From Lachnospira pectinoschiza (GTDB taxonomy: Bacteria; Bacillota; Clostridia; Lachnospirales; Lachnospiraceae): DNA of 64,000 nt. The position numbers and the translations under genes were made by a program. The stretch is from the NCBI RefSeq assembly GCF_900103815.1, contig NZ_FNHZ01000001.1, positions 124,001-188,000 of the forward strand, written 5' to 3'. Positions 17,950 to 26,468 of the stretch are shown piece after piece. The notes under the pieces are model-generated. The model made no database searches. It was given only the letters and a program-made list of their open reading frames with translations, and was not told the DNA's origin. Each line of letters begins with the position of its first letter. The stretch's first letter is position 1.

Positions 17950-19425
17950 ATGGTTTTTTCAAGCCTTTTATTTGTGTACATTTTTTTGCCAATTAACCTT
18001 TTGTGTTATGCGGTCATTTCAGACATTAAAAAGAAGAATTTATGTATTTTATTATTTTCATTGATTTTCTATGCGTGGTCATCACCAGCATATTTGCTGA
18101 TTATGATGGTCTCAGCATTCGTAAGTTATATAGGAGCTGTTGCAATTGATAAATTTACAAAGGATGTGGAGAATCCTAAACATCTTAGGAATAGAAATCT
18201 CGCTCTTGGATTTACAGTTGCAGCAAACCTATTAATTCTTAGTGTATTTAAATACACTGGATTCCTTTGTGAGATTTTTAATTACTTTACAGGTTTGCCA
18301 AAGGTCATTCCTGAAATAATTTTACCGGTAGGTATTTCATTTTACACCTTCCAGTTAGTATCTTATGTTGTAGATGTTTACAGGGGTGAGATTGAGGCAG
18401 AGCATAATTATGGAAGAGTTTTACTTTACGCCTCTCTTTTCCATCAGTGTATTGCAGGTCCAATCGTTAGATATAAGGATATTGCAGATGATTTAAAGGA
18501 GAGAAAGACTAACATCACAAGTATGAATGATGGTATTTCTCGTTTCTGCGTAGGCCTTGCAAAGAAGACTATTTTAGCTAATACTTGCGCCAGCATTATA
18601 AAGGACATCTTGCCAGACGAGGCTACAGCTAGCCTTGCAAGTCAGGTCACAGTGCTTGGTGCTTGGATTACTTGCATCTTATATATGATTTATATTTACC
18701 TTGATTTCTCGGCTTATTCAGATATGGCCATTGGTCTTGGTAAAATGACAGGTTTCCAGTACAAGGAAAACTTTAATTATCCATACATCTCTAAGTCAGT
18801 TACTGAATTTTGGAGAAGATGGCACATTTCCTTAAGTACTTTCTTTAGAGATTATCTCTACATTCCACTTGGAGGAAATAGACGTGGAATCAAGAGACAG
18901 ATCTTTAATATGTTCGTAGTTTGGGCCCTTACAGGTCTTTGGCATGGAGCTTCATTTAACTTTATTCTATGGGGATTATATTTTTTTGTATTTTTATGTA
19001 TAGAAAAGTTGTTTCTTTTGAAGCTTTTTGATAAAATTGGAAATATAGCAAAAGCAGTAATCGGTAGAATATATACTTTAATTGTGGTTTTCTTTGGATG
19101 GATTTTATTTAGATTCGAAGATTTCGCAGTTATTAAGGAGCTTGTTAAGAGCTTGTTTGGTCTTAATGGAAATGCATTCACAAACCTTGAGACTAACACA
19201 ATCATTCTTAACAACTTCATCTTCTTTATTGTAGTGATTATTGCAGTGACACCAGCAGTTAAGATGTTGGCTAACAAGATAAGAAGTTTTGGAGTTAATA
19301 AGGAGGTCGCATTTGTATATTTCTATAATGTGCTAAATGTGGTTATTCCTGTGGTTCTTTTATTCTTATCAACTGTATGTTTGATTGGCAATAGTTACAA
19401 TCCATTTATTTACTTTAGATTCTAG
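17950..19425 (+). CDS. MBOAT-family O-acyltransferase (AlgI/PatA-like)
   Basis: 491 residues and about 10-12 membrane spans. Signature segments are FWRRWHISLSTFFRDYLYIPLGGN and TGLWHGASFNFILWG, the latter with the MBOAT active-site His. Members move acetyl groups across the membrane onto extracellular glycans such as alginate, peptidoglycan or wall polymers. The next gene, a DHHW/AlgX-like protein 97 bp downstream, is the usual extracytosolic partner. The pair probably O-acetylates a surface polysaccharide (inference). Confidence 0.93.
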   Translation: MVFSSLLFVYIFLPINLLCYAVISDIKKKNLCILLFSLIFYAWSSPAYLLIMMVSAFVSYIGAVAIDKFTKDVENPKHLRNRNLALGFTVAANLLILSVFKYTGFLCEIFNYFTGLPKVIPEIILPVGISFYTFQLVSYVVDVYRGEIEAEHNYGRVLLYASLFHQCIAGPIVRYKDIADDLKERKTNITSMNDGISRFCVGLAKKTILANTCASIIKDILPDEATASLASQVTVLGAWITCILYMIYIYLDFSAYSDMAIGLGKMTGFQYKENFNYPYISKSVTEFWRRWHISLSTFFRDYLYIPLGGNRRGIKRQIFNMFVVWALTGLWHGASFNFILWGLYFFVFLCIEKLFLLKLFDKIGNIAKAVIGRIYTLIVVFFGWILFRFEDFAVIKELVKSLFGLNGNAFTNLETNTIILNNFIFFIVVIIAVTPAVKMLANKIRSFGVNKEVAFVYFYNVLNVVIPVVLLFLSTVCLIGNSYNPFIYFRF

Positions 19426-19522
19426 GGCAAGTGGGGACTTGTCTTTCTAGGGAGAGAAGCTGGGGCTTTTTAGGGAAGTGGATTTACTAAATCGGACATA
19501 AATCTTTGAGTAGGGCTAGGTA

Positions 19523-20995
19523 ATGAAATTGTTAGGAAAAAAAGAAGTGGAGGGCAGGATCGATAAGACCACTGCGAAGTACCGAGAGTACGTTATTAAG
19601 AAAGCCGCAATCGTGAAAATCGTCGTCTTTTTAAGCATGATTGTCATTGGGGCAGCAGTATCTTTAATGATACCATTAAGACCGACAGAGTCTATAACTG
19701 AGAGAAGAACTTTAAGTAAATTTCCGACATTTACTTTTGAGAGTTTCTGGAGTGGCGAATATTTTACAGCCATCGACACTTGGTTCTCAGACACATTTCC
19801 AGGAAGAGATAATCTTATTGTGTGCAGTGAGACATTGGAGAATATGTACGGAATTCAGACAAATTCCATTCACGGCGAGGTTATAGTAGGTGATGATATT
19901 CCTGATGTTGATTTGACAGAATATGATTTAACAATTAATGCAGATGCTGTAGAGGATTTAGAGGATCCTGAGACAGAAACTGCAAGAGAAGTGCTATCAG
20001 ATCAGACTTATATCTCTGATTATTCTTATGATAGCGCAAGCATATCGGCAAGTGATGTTGGTATGGAAGTTGAGGACACCGATGGAACTACAGCGGCTAA
20101 GGCCGGTGAGTCTCTAGGTTCAATCTTTGTGGTTGAAGACAGTGCCTACAATTACTATACATTTTTACAATCAGAATCAGATAGGTACGCAAACATAGTA
20201 AATAACTTGGCTAATACTTTGGACGGCAAGGCTAAGGTTTACGACATGATTGTGCCTACAAGTATAGATATCACTCTTGATGATGCCACAAGAAACAGCA
20301 TCTCAAGTAGTAATCAAAAGAAGGCTATTCTCTACATGTTTAGCAAGATGAATAACAAAGTGGGAAAATGTTACATTTACGATTTACTTAGAGAACACCG
20401 TAATGAATACATTTACTTTAGAACAGATCACCATTGGACAAGCCTTGGTGCTTACTATGCCTATGGTGCTTTCATGACACAGATTGGCAAGAGCCCTGCA
20501 AGCCTTGATAGCTTTACAAGACTTGACTGCGGCAATTTTGTTGGTAGCTTTTATACTCAGACAAGGGCCACATCCCTTTATAGTTCGCCAGACAACTTCG
20601 TGGCTTATGTGCCACCATCAACTAATAAGATGCAGTTTGTTAATAGCGACAATGTGCTTACTAACTACAATATCGTAACTGATGTAACAGGCTGGAATAT
20701 CACAAGTAAATACAGTGCATTTATTGGAGGAGATAATTCTTATTCTACAATCACAAATTCTAATATTAATGATGGTTCTTCCATCCTTGTGATTAAGGAA
20801 TCCTTTGGTAATGCCCTTGTTCCTTACCTTACAGAGAATTTCCAGAATGTCTACGTAATCGACTACAGATATTATCAGGGTACAGTATCAGAGCTTGTAG
20901 ACCAGTACAACATAGGTACAGTGCTATTTATTAACAATGTTACAGCGACATCAACATCTGCAAGAATTAATGATCTTGCAAATGTTTGCCAATAA
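19523..20995 (+). CDS. DHHW-family (AlgX/AlgJ-like) glycan acetylation protein
   Basis: 490 residues. One N-terminal span (~29-52) anchors a large extracytosolic SGNH-like domain. The hallmark FRTDHHWTSLGAYYAYGAF is at ~294-312, and VIKESFGNALVPYL near 425 fits the catalytic Ser block. An insert rich in Asp/Glu/Thr (~115-200) is poorly conserved. It is the likely partner of the MBOAT protein and hands acetyl groups to the polymer (family inference). Confidence 0.88.
   Translation: MKLLGKKEVEGRIDKTTAKYREYVIKKAAIVKIVVFLSMIVIGAAVSLMIPLRPTESITERRTLSKFPTFTFESFWSGEYFTAIDTWFSDTFPGRDNLIVCSETLENMYGIQTNSIHGEVIVGDDIPDVDLTEYDLTINADAVEDLEDPETETAREVLSDQTYISDYSYDSASISASDVGMEVEDTDGTTAAKAGESLGSIFVVEDSAYNYYTFLQSESDRYANIVNNLANTLDGKAKVYDMIVPTSIDITLDDATRNSISSSNQKKAILYMFSKMNNKVGKCYIYDLLREHRNEYIYFRTDHHWTSLGAYYAYGAFMTQIGKSPASLDSFTRLDCGNFVGSFYTQTRATSLYSSPDNFVAYVPPSTNKMQFVNSDNVLTNYNIVTDVTGWNITSKYSAFIGGDNSYSTITNSNINDGSSILVIKESFGNALVPYLTENFQNVYVIDYRYYQGTVSELVDQYNIGTVLFINNVTATSTSARINDLANVCQ
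20364..20378. repeat. 15-base match to the GAAAATGTTACATTTTC palindrome
   Basis: GAAAATGTTACATTT inside the DHHW gene; 15 of 17 bases match the perfect copies at 2806 and 39218, so the right arm is incomplete. Confidence 0.4.
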
Positions 20996-21032
20996 TTTTT
21001 TCCAAATGTTTTTTTCATAATTTTTTTCCACG

Positions 21033-21066
21033 TTTAATGCCCATCAAGTTTTTGGTGGGCATTAAA
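21033..21066 (+). terminator. Terminator after the DHHW gene
   Basis: TTTAATGCCCA.CAA with TTG.TGGGCATTAAA around a GTTT loop (one mismatch). The tail is A/T-rich rather than a pure U run. Confidence 0.75.
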
Positions 21067-21226
21067 TATTTATAAAAATAATTAATAGTTATCATTTGCA
21101 ATTGACCGTAATTACTTATTCTATTACAATATTCTTTGTGAAAATGTAGGCGCAAAAGCTACGTTTTCTAGTAGCATGACGGATTATCTTAGGTGGAATC
21201 CGTTTAAAAAGGAAAGTGGGAATAAT

Positions 21227-21766
21227 ATGAACAAGAAGAGTTTGAATTTAATTTTAATAGGTGTATTCCTAATCTTAGTGAGATTCTTAATTACTATTGG
21301 TGATATAAGAATTGATGTAACTAATGATATCCTAGGTTTTGCACTTATAATATTGGGCTCTAAGGACTTTAAGAAGCTTAATTCACTAGCTAAGAAGTCT
21401 TTTGTGGTGGCAATTTTAGGATTTGTTGGAGCTATTGCCTCACAGCTAATTAACTGCTTAGCTTGGGATTCTACAATTGAGGATACAATGCATTCAATTG
21501 CAATTGGTATTTCTGTAATATTTGCTATTTATTACACTTATTATTTTATAGAGGCACTTATGATGGAAGCTAAGGTACAGGGTAGACAGGCCGCTACAAG
21601 AAATTATCAGGTAATCTGGTTTGTAGTAGCAGCACTTGTATTTGCACACTACTTTATCTTCATGTCTACAATTTCATTACAGTCTACTGTAACAGAGGCT
21701 TTAATTGTTATTGTTGCTATGTATTCTTGCTTAACAATTAAGAATACAGCCAAGCAGTTGTGCTAA
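21227..21766 (+). CDS. Small polytopic membrane protein, unknown
   Basis: 179 residues from ATG 21227 (GGAAAGTGGGA upstream); an in-frame ATG at 21176 has no ribosome site. About five membrane spans, including LNLILIGVFLILVRFLITIG and VIWFVVAALVFAHYFIFMS. No recognised family. Monocistronic, upstream of tRNA-Gln. Confidence 0.65.
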   Translation: MNKKSLNLILIGVFLILVRFLITIGDIRIDVTNDILGFALIILGSKDFKKLNSLAKKSFVVAILGFVGAIASQLINCLAWDSTIEDTMHSIAIGISVIFAIYYTYYFIEALMMEAKVQGRQAATRNYQVIWFVVAALVFAHYFIFMSTISLQSTVTEALIVIVAMYSCLTIKNTAKQLC

Positions 21767-21821
21767 TTTTGTCAAATAACAAGCATTTTTGAAAAAATCA
21801 AAAAATAAATGAAAAAAGTGC

Positions 21822-21850
21822 TTGCATTAATATTGTTAGCGTGATATAAT
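21822..21850 (+). promoter_or_regulatory. tRNA-Gln promoter
   Basis: -35 TTGCAT (21822-21827), 17-bp spacer, -10 TATAAT (21845-21850), 21 bases before the tRNA 5' end. Confidence 0.8.
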
Positions 21851-21871
21851 TCTTTTCGTCGCTAACGATAA

Positions 21872-21944
21872 TGGGCTTTCGCCAAGTGGTAAGGCACTGG
21901 ATTCTGATTCCAGCATTTCGGGGGTTCGAATCCCTCAAGCCCAG
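21872..21944 (+). tRNA. tRNA-Gln(CUG)
   Basis: Complete cloverleaf: acceptor TGGGCTT/AAGCCCA, D-arm GCCAAGTGGTAAGGC, anticodon arm CTGGA-TTCTGAT-TCCAG with anticodon CTG, T-arm GGGGG-TTCGAAT-CCCTC region, discriminator G. The 3' CCA is not encoded. U1-A72 and G73 fit glutamine tRNA identity. It reads CAG codons; the UUG-anticodon partner is not in this window. Confidence 0.96.
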
Positions 21945-21949
21945 CTAGA

Positions 21950-21978
21950 ACCTCCGCAGCTTTGCGGAGGTTTTTTTA
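21950..21978 (+). terminator. tRNA-Gln terminator
   Basis: ACCTCCGCA, loop GCTT, TGCGGAGGT followed by TTTTTT, starting 6 bases after the tRNA. Confidence 0.93.
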
Positions 21979-22091
21979 TGGCTTTTTTTAACTAAAGCCA
22001 AGTAAACTATGATTAATGCCCTATAAGAAATCTATGCTACTTTTAGGGTTTGTGTAAGGCGGTTCATGAGGCAGAACCAAAGGAGGTTAAG

Positions 22092-22919
22092 ATGATTAAG
22101 TTAGGTAAGGTACAGTGTCTTAATGTTGTGAATAGGACGGATTTCGGTGTCTATTTAGGCACTAAGGATGAGAAAGTATTACTTCCAAAGAAGGAAGTGC
22201 CAGAAGATTTAGAGGAAGGCGATGCATTAACAGTTTTCGTTTATCTAGATTCTTCAGATAGATTAATTGCTACAACAAGAACACCAAAGATTAAGCTTGG
22301 TGAGCTTGCAAGACTTAAGGTATCAGAGGTAAGTAACATTGGTGCTTTCCTTGATTGGGGTCTTGAGAAGGACTTACTTATGCCTTTTAAGGAGCAGCCT
22401 GTTAAGGCAGAGAAGGGCAAGGAATATTTAGTTAGCTTATATATTGATAAGAGTAACAGACTTGCAGCTTCTATGAAGGTTAATAAATACTTAACAACTG
22501 ATAGCAATTACGTTAAGGATTCAGCAGTTTCAGGAACAGTAGTAGGCATTGCACCAGATTACAGAGTTTATGTGGCTGTAGATAATAAGTATCAGGCCTT
22601 TATTCCTATGAATGAAGTCTTTGAAGAGATTCATGTAGGAGATGAAGTATTTGGTCGTGTTACAAGAGTTAGAGAAGATGGTAAGCTTGTTCTTAGCTTA
22701 AAGCAGAAGGCCTATATCCAGATGGATGAGGATTCAACTTTTATCTACAATAAGATGAAGAAGCTTGGCGGTAGCATTCCATTTACAGATAAGGCAGATC
22801 CTGAAATTATTAAGAAACATTTTAATATGAGTAAGAATGCCTTTAAGAGAGCTATTGGCCGTCTCTTAAAAGAAGGTAAGGTTAAGATTAACGAATCTAC
22901 AATTGATATAATAAAGTAA
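22092..22919 (+). CDS. cvfB: CvfB-like S1-domain RNA-binding protein
   Basis: 275 residues from ATG 22092 (AAAGGAGGT 6 bases upstream). Three S1-like modules in a row (~1-65, ~70-135, ~145-210; the third is the clearest, with VGDEVFGRVTRVREDGKLVLSLKQKAY) and a C-terminal winged-helix (~225-275, FNMSKNAFKRAIGRLLKEGKVKI). This is the CvfB/YitL layout, which binds RNA and affects virulence factor expression in staphylococci. Role here inferred from the family. Single gene. Confidence 0.88.
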   Translation: MIKLGKVQCLNVVNRTDFGVYLGTKDEKVLLPKKEVPEDLEEGDALTVFVYLDSSDRLIATTRTPKIKLGELARLKVSEVSNIGAFLDWGLEKDLLMPFKEQPVKAEKGKEYLVSLYIDKSNRLAASMKVNKYLTTDSNYVKDSAVSGTVVGIAPDYRVYVAVDNKYQAFIPMNEVFEEIHVGDEVFGRVTRVREDGKLVLSLKQKAYIQMDEDSTFIYNKMKKLGGSIPFTDKADPEIIKKHFNMSKNAFKRAIGRLLKEGKVKINESTIDIIK

Positions 22920-22948
22920 TGCGTTAACAAATTAATATGATAAAAGAT

Positions 22949-22982
22949 AAGCGGATTGTAAACTTGTACAATCCGCTTAATT
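22949..22982 (+). terminator. Hairpin after cvfB
   Basis: 12-bp perfect stem AAGCGGATTGTA / TACAATCCGCTT with 6-base loop. The U tract is poor (AATTG), so termination may be weak. Confidence 0.65.
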
Positions 22983-23071
22983 GTTATAAAATTTATACAA
23001 TGCTTTATAAGCACAGACCCATGAACCTAGGGTCAAGAAAAATGAGCCCCGCGGGGCAAAAGGAGGCAATT

Positions 23072-23449
23072 ATGCAGAAGGTTATAAGCACAGATAAGGC
23101 TCCAAGCGCAATCGGACCTTATTCTCAGGCAATCGAAGTAAACGGTATGGTTTATACTTCAGGTGTAATCCCAGTTGATCCACCAACTGGTCAGATAGTT
23201 GAGGGAGGAGTAGAAGCTCAGGCTAATCAGGCATTCAAGAACTTAATTAACTTAGTTGAGGCTTCAGGCTCAAAGGCAGAGAACATTGTAAAGACTACAG
23301 TCTTTATCAAGGAAATGAACGATTTTGGAAAGATAAATGAAATATATAAAAACTACTTTAAGGAACCATTCCCAGCACGTTCTTGTGTTGAGGTTGCAAG
23401 ACTTCCAAAGGATGTCTTACTAGAGGTTGAGGCTATTGCATGGAAATAA
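23072..23449 (+). CDS. ridA: RidA-family enamine/imine deaminase
   Basis: 125 residues from ATG 23072 (AAAGGAGG 6 bases upstream). Full RidA domain: start VISTDKAPSAIGPYSQAI, VYTSGVIPVDPPTG, and the end FPARSCVEVARLPKDVLLEVEAIA with the key Arg and Glu. RidA hydrolyses reactive 2-aminoacrylate-type imines produced by PLP enzymes. The stop overlaps the next ATG (10-bp overlap), so the CPBP protease is translationally coupled. A GCCCCGCGGGGC palindrome lies just before the ribosome site and may modulate translation. Confidence 0.94.
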   Translation: MQKVISTDKAPSAIGPYSQAIEVNGMVYTSGVIPVDPPTGQIVEGGVEAQANQAFKNLINLVEASGSKAENIVKTTVFIKEMNDFGKINEIYKNYFKEPFPARSCVEVARLPKDVLLEVEAIAWK

Positions 23450-24498
23450 AAAAGGTTAATCTTTTCTTTCCGATTTTCATCTTTGGCTATATTTTCTTGA
23501 ATGTCGCAATCGCATTAATTGAGCGCGCTCTTATTAGCATGGGCGTTATTGGGAAAATGACAAGCGCTGTCCTTTTTATACAAAATGAATTAATTATTGT
23601 AATTATGCTTCTTGGCTTTTGCTTAATTACAAAGACAGGAATTAAGGATCTAAGATTTAAAATGCTAGGAATCAAGGAGATTATTCTTTCAATAATCATT
23701 GGTTACCTAATCATTCCTATGTCTTTATTCCTTACAAATATTACTAGTTTATTTGTAGAAAATGCTGCACAGCAGACAGTTTCAGAGGTTTCAACATATC
23801 CCTTAATAATTCAGATTATTTTAATCGCAGTTATGCCGGCTATTGTTGAGGAATTTACATTTAGAGGTCTTTATTATGGAACTTACAGAAAGACTAAGAG
23901 ATACTTTCAGGCTATGCTTTTAAGTGCCATCTTATTCGGCTTTTTCCATATGAATTTCGACCAGTTTGTATATGCAACTTTCATGGGTGTAGTATTTGCA
24001 AAGCTCACAGAGGCTACGGGCTCAATCCTTTCCTCTATGTGCGCGCATTTCGCATTTAATACATTTTCTGTAACAGTAAGTTACTTTGCTAGTACAAATG
24101 CATCAGCCCTTCAGGAGGCTAGCCAGCAGACAAGCATAGATTCTAGTGCAGGAGTTACTTTACTTGGTTTAGCTATTTTATTAGTTCTTGGTATGCTTTT
24201 CTTAGGCATTGTTTTACTTATAATTGAGTATCTTGAGAAGAGTAGATTAAAGAGAGAAGCTATCCAAAAAGAGGCAAGCTCTGATGTTCAGTATGCTAGC
24301 AAACAGTACGCTAATGTAAGCCCATTAGATACTAAGGCTCAGTACGGTGAGGTTAGTGCAATGGATGCTACTGCATCAACTGCAACTCTTGAAAATGTAT
24401 CTCAGGACGAGAAGAAAGAAAGACTAATTACCTTACCTCTTGTTTTGGGAATGATAGTTTGCTTTGCTTACATGGTATTTGTAGCAGTTGCGGCTTAA
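23440..24498 (+). CDS. CPBP-family intramembrane metalloprotease
   Basis: 352 residues, about 8 spans. The CPBP (Abi/CAAX) motifs are visible: EEFTFRGLYYGTYRK (~147-161, EExxxR), FFHMNFDQFVYATF (motif with catalytic His) and CAHFAFN. C-terminal ~70 residues are a hydrophilic loop and a last span. Family members cleave prenylated or membrane proteins or serve in bacteriocin immunity; the substrate is unknown. Coupled to ridA. Confidence 0.9.
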   Translation: MEIKKVNLFFPIFIFGYIFLNVAIALIERALISMGVIGKMTSAVLFIQNELIIVIMLLGFCLITKTGIKDLRFKMLGIKEIILSIIIGYLIIPMSLFLTNITSLFVENAAQQTVSEVSTYPLIIQIILIAVMPAIVEEFTFRGLYYGTYRKTKRYFQAMLLSAILFGFFHMNFDQFVYATFMGVVFAKLTEATGSILSSMCAHFAFNTFSVTVSYFASTNASALQEASQQTSIDSSAGVTLLGLAILLVLGMLFLGIVLLIIEYLEKSRLKREAIQKEASSDVQYASKQYANVSPLDTKAQYGEVSAMDATASTATLENVSQDEKKERLITLPLVLGMIVCFAYMVFVAVAA

Positions 24499-24526
24499 AT
24501 ACATTTTCAAAAAAATATAAAAAAGT

Positions 24527-24567
24527 GCCCCGACTATTAGGTGACGTTCTAATAGTCGGGGCTTTTT
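24527..24567. terminator. Strong terminator after the CPBP gene
   Basis: 14-bp perfect stem GCCCCGACTATTAG / CTAATAGTCGGGGC, 8-base loop, then TTTTT; preceded by AAAAAG on the other strand's side. Confidence 0.93.
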
Positions 24568-24573
24568 ACTTCT

Positions 24574-24619
24574 GTAACTTTCCCTAGGCATGAGACATGT
24601 CCAGATGCCGGAAGGTTAC
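24574..24619. other. Nested hairpin between CPBP gene and yjfB
   Basis: GTAACTTTCC (24574-24583) with GGAAGGTTAC (24610-24619), one G-T pair, enclosing GGCAT/ATGCC. It lies 68-113 bases past the yjfB stop and may be part of its 3' end. ATCAAATTC/GAATTTGAT (~24636-24658) is a second stem in between. Confidence 0.45.
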
Positions 24620-24686
24620 TTCTAATCATATCAAATTCCATACCGGTCTAGAATTTGATTATTATTCTTTTATTAAGTTGTTACTT

Positions 24687-24863
24687 TTATACCGAGTAAT
24701 CAATGTTTGAACCTACTTCCGGGTTGACGGATTGCTCCATCATTTTTGTAAGATCAACGCCTCCTTGCTCTACGGTATCAAGCTGTTTACGTAACATAAG
24801 CACGGATACATCGCTTTGGACGTTTGTGGTACTTATGTTAGTGGAGATGCCTCCAATAACCAT
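24687..24863 (-). CDS. yjfB: YjfB-family putative motility protein (58 residues)
   Basis: Short gene read on the minus strand from ATG 24863 to TAA 24687, with GGAGGCG 8 bases upstream. The protein starts MVIGGISTNISTTN, has a helix VLMLRKQLDTVEQGG and ends with TKMMEQSVNPEVGSNIDYSV. The end (LEQSVNPxxGxxID pattern) is diagnostic of the YjfB putative motility family. Function unknown; in flagellated Firmicutes it is often controlled with motility genes, so the host is probably motile (inference). A possible sigma-D -10 lies upstream. Confidence 0.8.
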   Translation of the reverse strand: MVIGGISTNISTTNVQSDVSVLMLRKQLDTVEQGGVDLTKMMEQSVNPEVGSNIDYSV

Positions 24864-24940
24864 TTATAACGCCTCCGTTTCTTACTTTAGAACATTCCAT
24901 TGTTCTTGCTAAAAAGACCTTTGTAAGTCCGAATATTAAG

Positions 24941-24948
24941 TTATCGCC
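24941..24948 (-). promoter_or_regulatory. Possible sigma-D (motility) -10 element for yjfB
   Basis: Minus strand GGCGATAA, 7 of 8 against GCCGATAA, 78 bases before the yjfB start. No convincing TAAA -35 at the right distance, so weak. Confidence 0.2.
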
Positions 24949-25189
24949 TTTTTGTATTTAAATAATATCATTAGAATAAGGAAAATGCAAGAAAATCGGA
25001 TATTTGTTAATGGATATTTTATGCCTTTTCTTGCTAAAAGTTGGTCTAAATAACAGAAAAAATTCGTGTTATTTGTGAATGTTAACATATAGAGACTTGA
25101 TTGTTTTGTTAAAAATGAACAGTAAAACTGACCGACTGACATATTTGTCAAATTAAAACTTTAATCTTTGGCTAAATCTGATATAGCTT

Positions 25190-25218
25190 TTGAAAATGCA
25201 GTTGTTGTATATTATTAA
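25190..25218 (+). promoter_or_regulatory. Candidate promoter of the sugar ATPase gene
   Basis: TTGAAA, 17-bp spacer, TATTAA; about 50 bases before the start codon region. Confidence 0.35.
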
Positions 25219-25269
25219 ACATGAGGGCGCGGGTAGCCCACATTTATGATATTTCGGGAGGAAACAATA

Positions 25270-26385
25270 ATGGCAAGTTTATCTTTAAAGAACGTTTGTA
25301 AAGTATATTCTAACGGCTTCGTAGCTGTTAAGGATTTCAACCTTGAAATCGCTGACAAGGAATTCATCATCTTCGTTGGTCCTTCAGGTTGTGGTAAGTC
25401 AACAACACTCCGTATGATCGCTGGTCTTGAGGAAATCAGTTCTGGTGAATTATGGATTGATGACAAGTTAGTAAATGATGTAGAGCCTAAGGATAGAGAT
25501 ATCGCTATGGTATTCCAGAACTACGCTTTATATCCACATATGACAGTATATGATAACATGGCTTTTGCTCTTAAGTTAAGAAAGACACCTAAGGCAGAAA
25601 TCGATGAAGCAGTTCGTAAGGCAGCTAAGATCCTTGATCTTGAGCACTTACTTGACAGAAAGCCAAAGGCTTTATCAGGTGGTCAGAGACAGAGAGTTGC
25701 TATGGGTCGTGCTATCGTTCGTTCACCTAAGGTATTCCTTATGGATGAGCCTTTATCAAACCTTGATGCTAAGTTAAGAGTACAGATGAGAGTAGAAATC
25801 TCAAAGCTTCACCAGAGCCTTGAAACAACAATTATCTACGTAACTCATGACCAGACAGAAGCTATGACACTTGGTACAAGAATCGTAGTTTTAAAGGATG
25901 GTGTAATTCAGCAGGTTGATACTCCACAGAACCTTTACAACTTACCAGAGAACTTATTCGTTGCTGGTTTCATTGGTTCACCTCAGATGAACTTAATCGA
26001 TGCAGAAGTTGTTGCTAACGGTTCAGAAGCTTCACTTAAGTTAGCTGAAGACGTTGTTATTAAGCTTCCAGCTGACAAGGCTAAGAAGTTAATCGATGGC
26101 GGTTACGCTGGTAAGACAGTTGTAGCTGGTATCCGTCCAGAGGATATTAAGGATGACGAAGAATTTATCGAAGCTCATGCAGATGGTAAGTTCCAGACTG
26201 TAGTTAAGGTTTACGAATTACTTGGTGCTGAAGTTAACCTTCACTACGATATCAATGGTCAGACATGTACAGCTAAGGTTAACCCTAGAACAAGCGCTAG
26301 AGTTAAGGATACAATTACATTAGCTATGGCTGTTGAAAGAATCCACGTATTCGATAAGGAAACAGAGCAGATCATTACTCACTAA
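25270..26385 (+). CDS. MsmX/UgpC-type sugar ABC transporter ATPase
   Basis: 371 residues from ATG 25270 (GGGAGGAAAC upstream); an ATG 24 bases earlier overlaps that site. Walker [10 protein letters not shown], signature LSGGQRQR, Walker B VFLMDEPLSNLDAKLR, H-loop VTHDQTEAM, then the regulatory/TOBE region (~240-365) of the MalK group. Stand-alone genes like this encode a shared ATPase that powers several carbohydrate ABC importers (MsmX, family knowledge), which fits the absence of permease genes nearby. Monocistronic. Confidence 0.92.
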   Translation: MASLSLKNVCKVYSNGFVAVKDFNLEIADKEFIIFVGPSGCGKSTTLRMIAGLEEISSGELWIDDKLVNDVEPKDRDIAMVFQNYALYPHMTVYDNMAFALKLRKTPKAEIDEAVRKAAKILDLEHLLDRKPKALSGGQRQRVAMGRAIVRSPKVFLMDEPLSNLDAKLRVQMRVEISKLHQSLETTIIYVTHDQTEAMTLGTRIVVLKDGVIQQVDTPQNLYNLPENLFVAGFIGSPQMNLIDAEVVANGSEASLKLAEDVVIKLPADKAKKLIDGGYAGKTVVAGIRPEDIKDDEEFIEAHADGKFQTVVKVYELLGAEVNLHYDINGQTCTAKVNPRTSARVKDTITLAMAVERIHVFDKETEQIITH

Positions 26386-26435
26386 TTATTGCTATATTTA
26401 GGGAGATTAATATATTAGAAGTTGTAACGATTACT

Positions 26436-26468
26436 AAGGTGTGTAACTTATGTTACACACCTTTTTTA
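26436..26468 (+). terminator. Terminator of the sugar ATPase gene
   Basis: AAGGTGTGTAAC / GTTACACACCTT with 4-base loop, then TTTTTATTT. Confidence 0.93.

Larger units (their letters stand above)
24864..25269. other. Intergenic region between divergent yjfB and msmX-like genes, 406 bp
   Basis: AT-rich; holds the promoters of both genes. Apart from the two promoter candidates listed and a small GGGC/GCCC stem (~25224-25238) nothing is recognised. Confidence 0.4.

Noticed and set aside
24574..24619. Riboswitch (cyclic-di-GMP type) near yjfB
   Set aside because: The nested hairpin lacks the known conserved bases and lies downstream of the gene, not in its leader.
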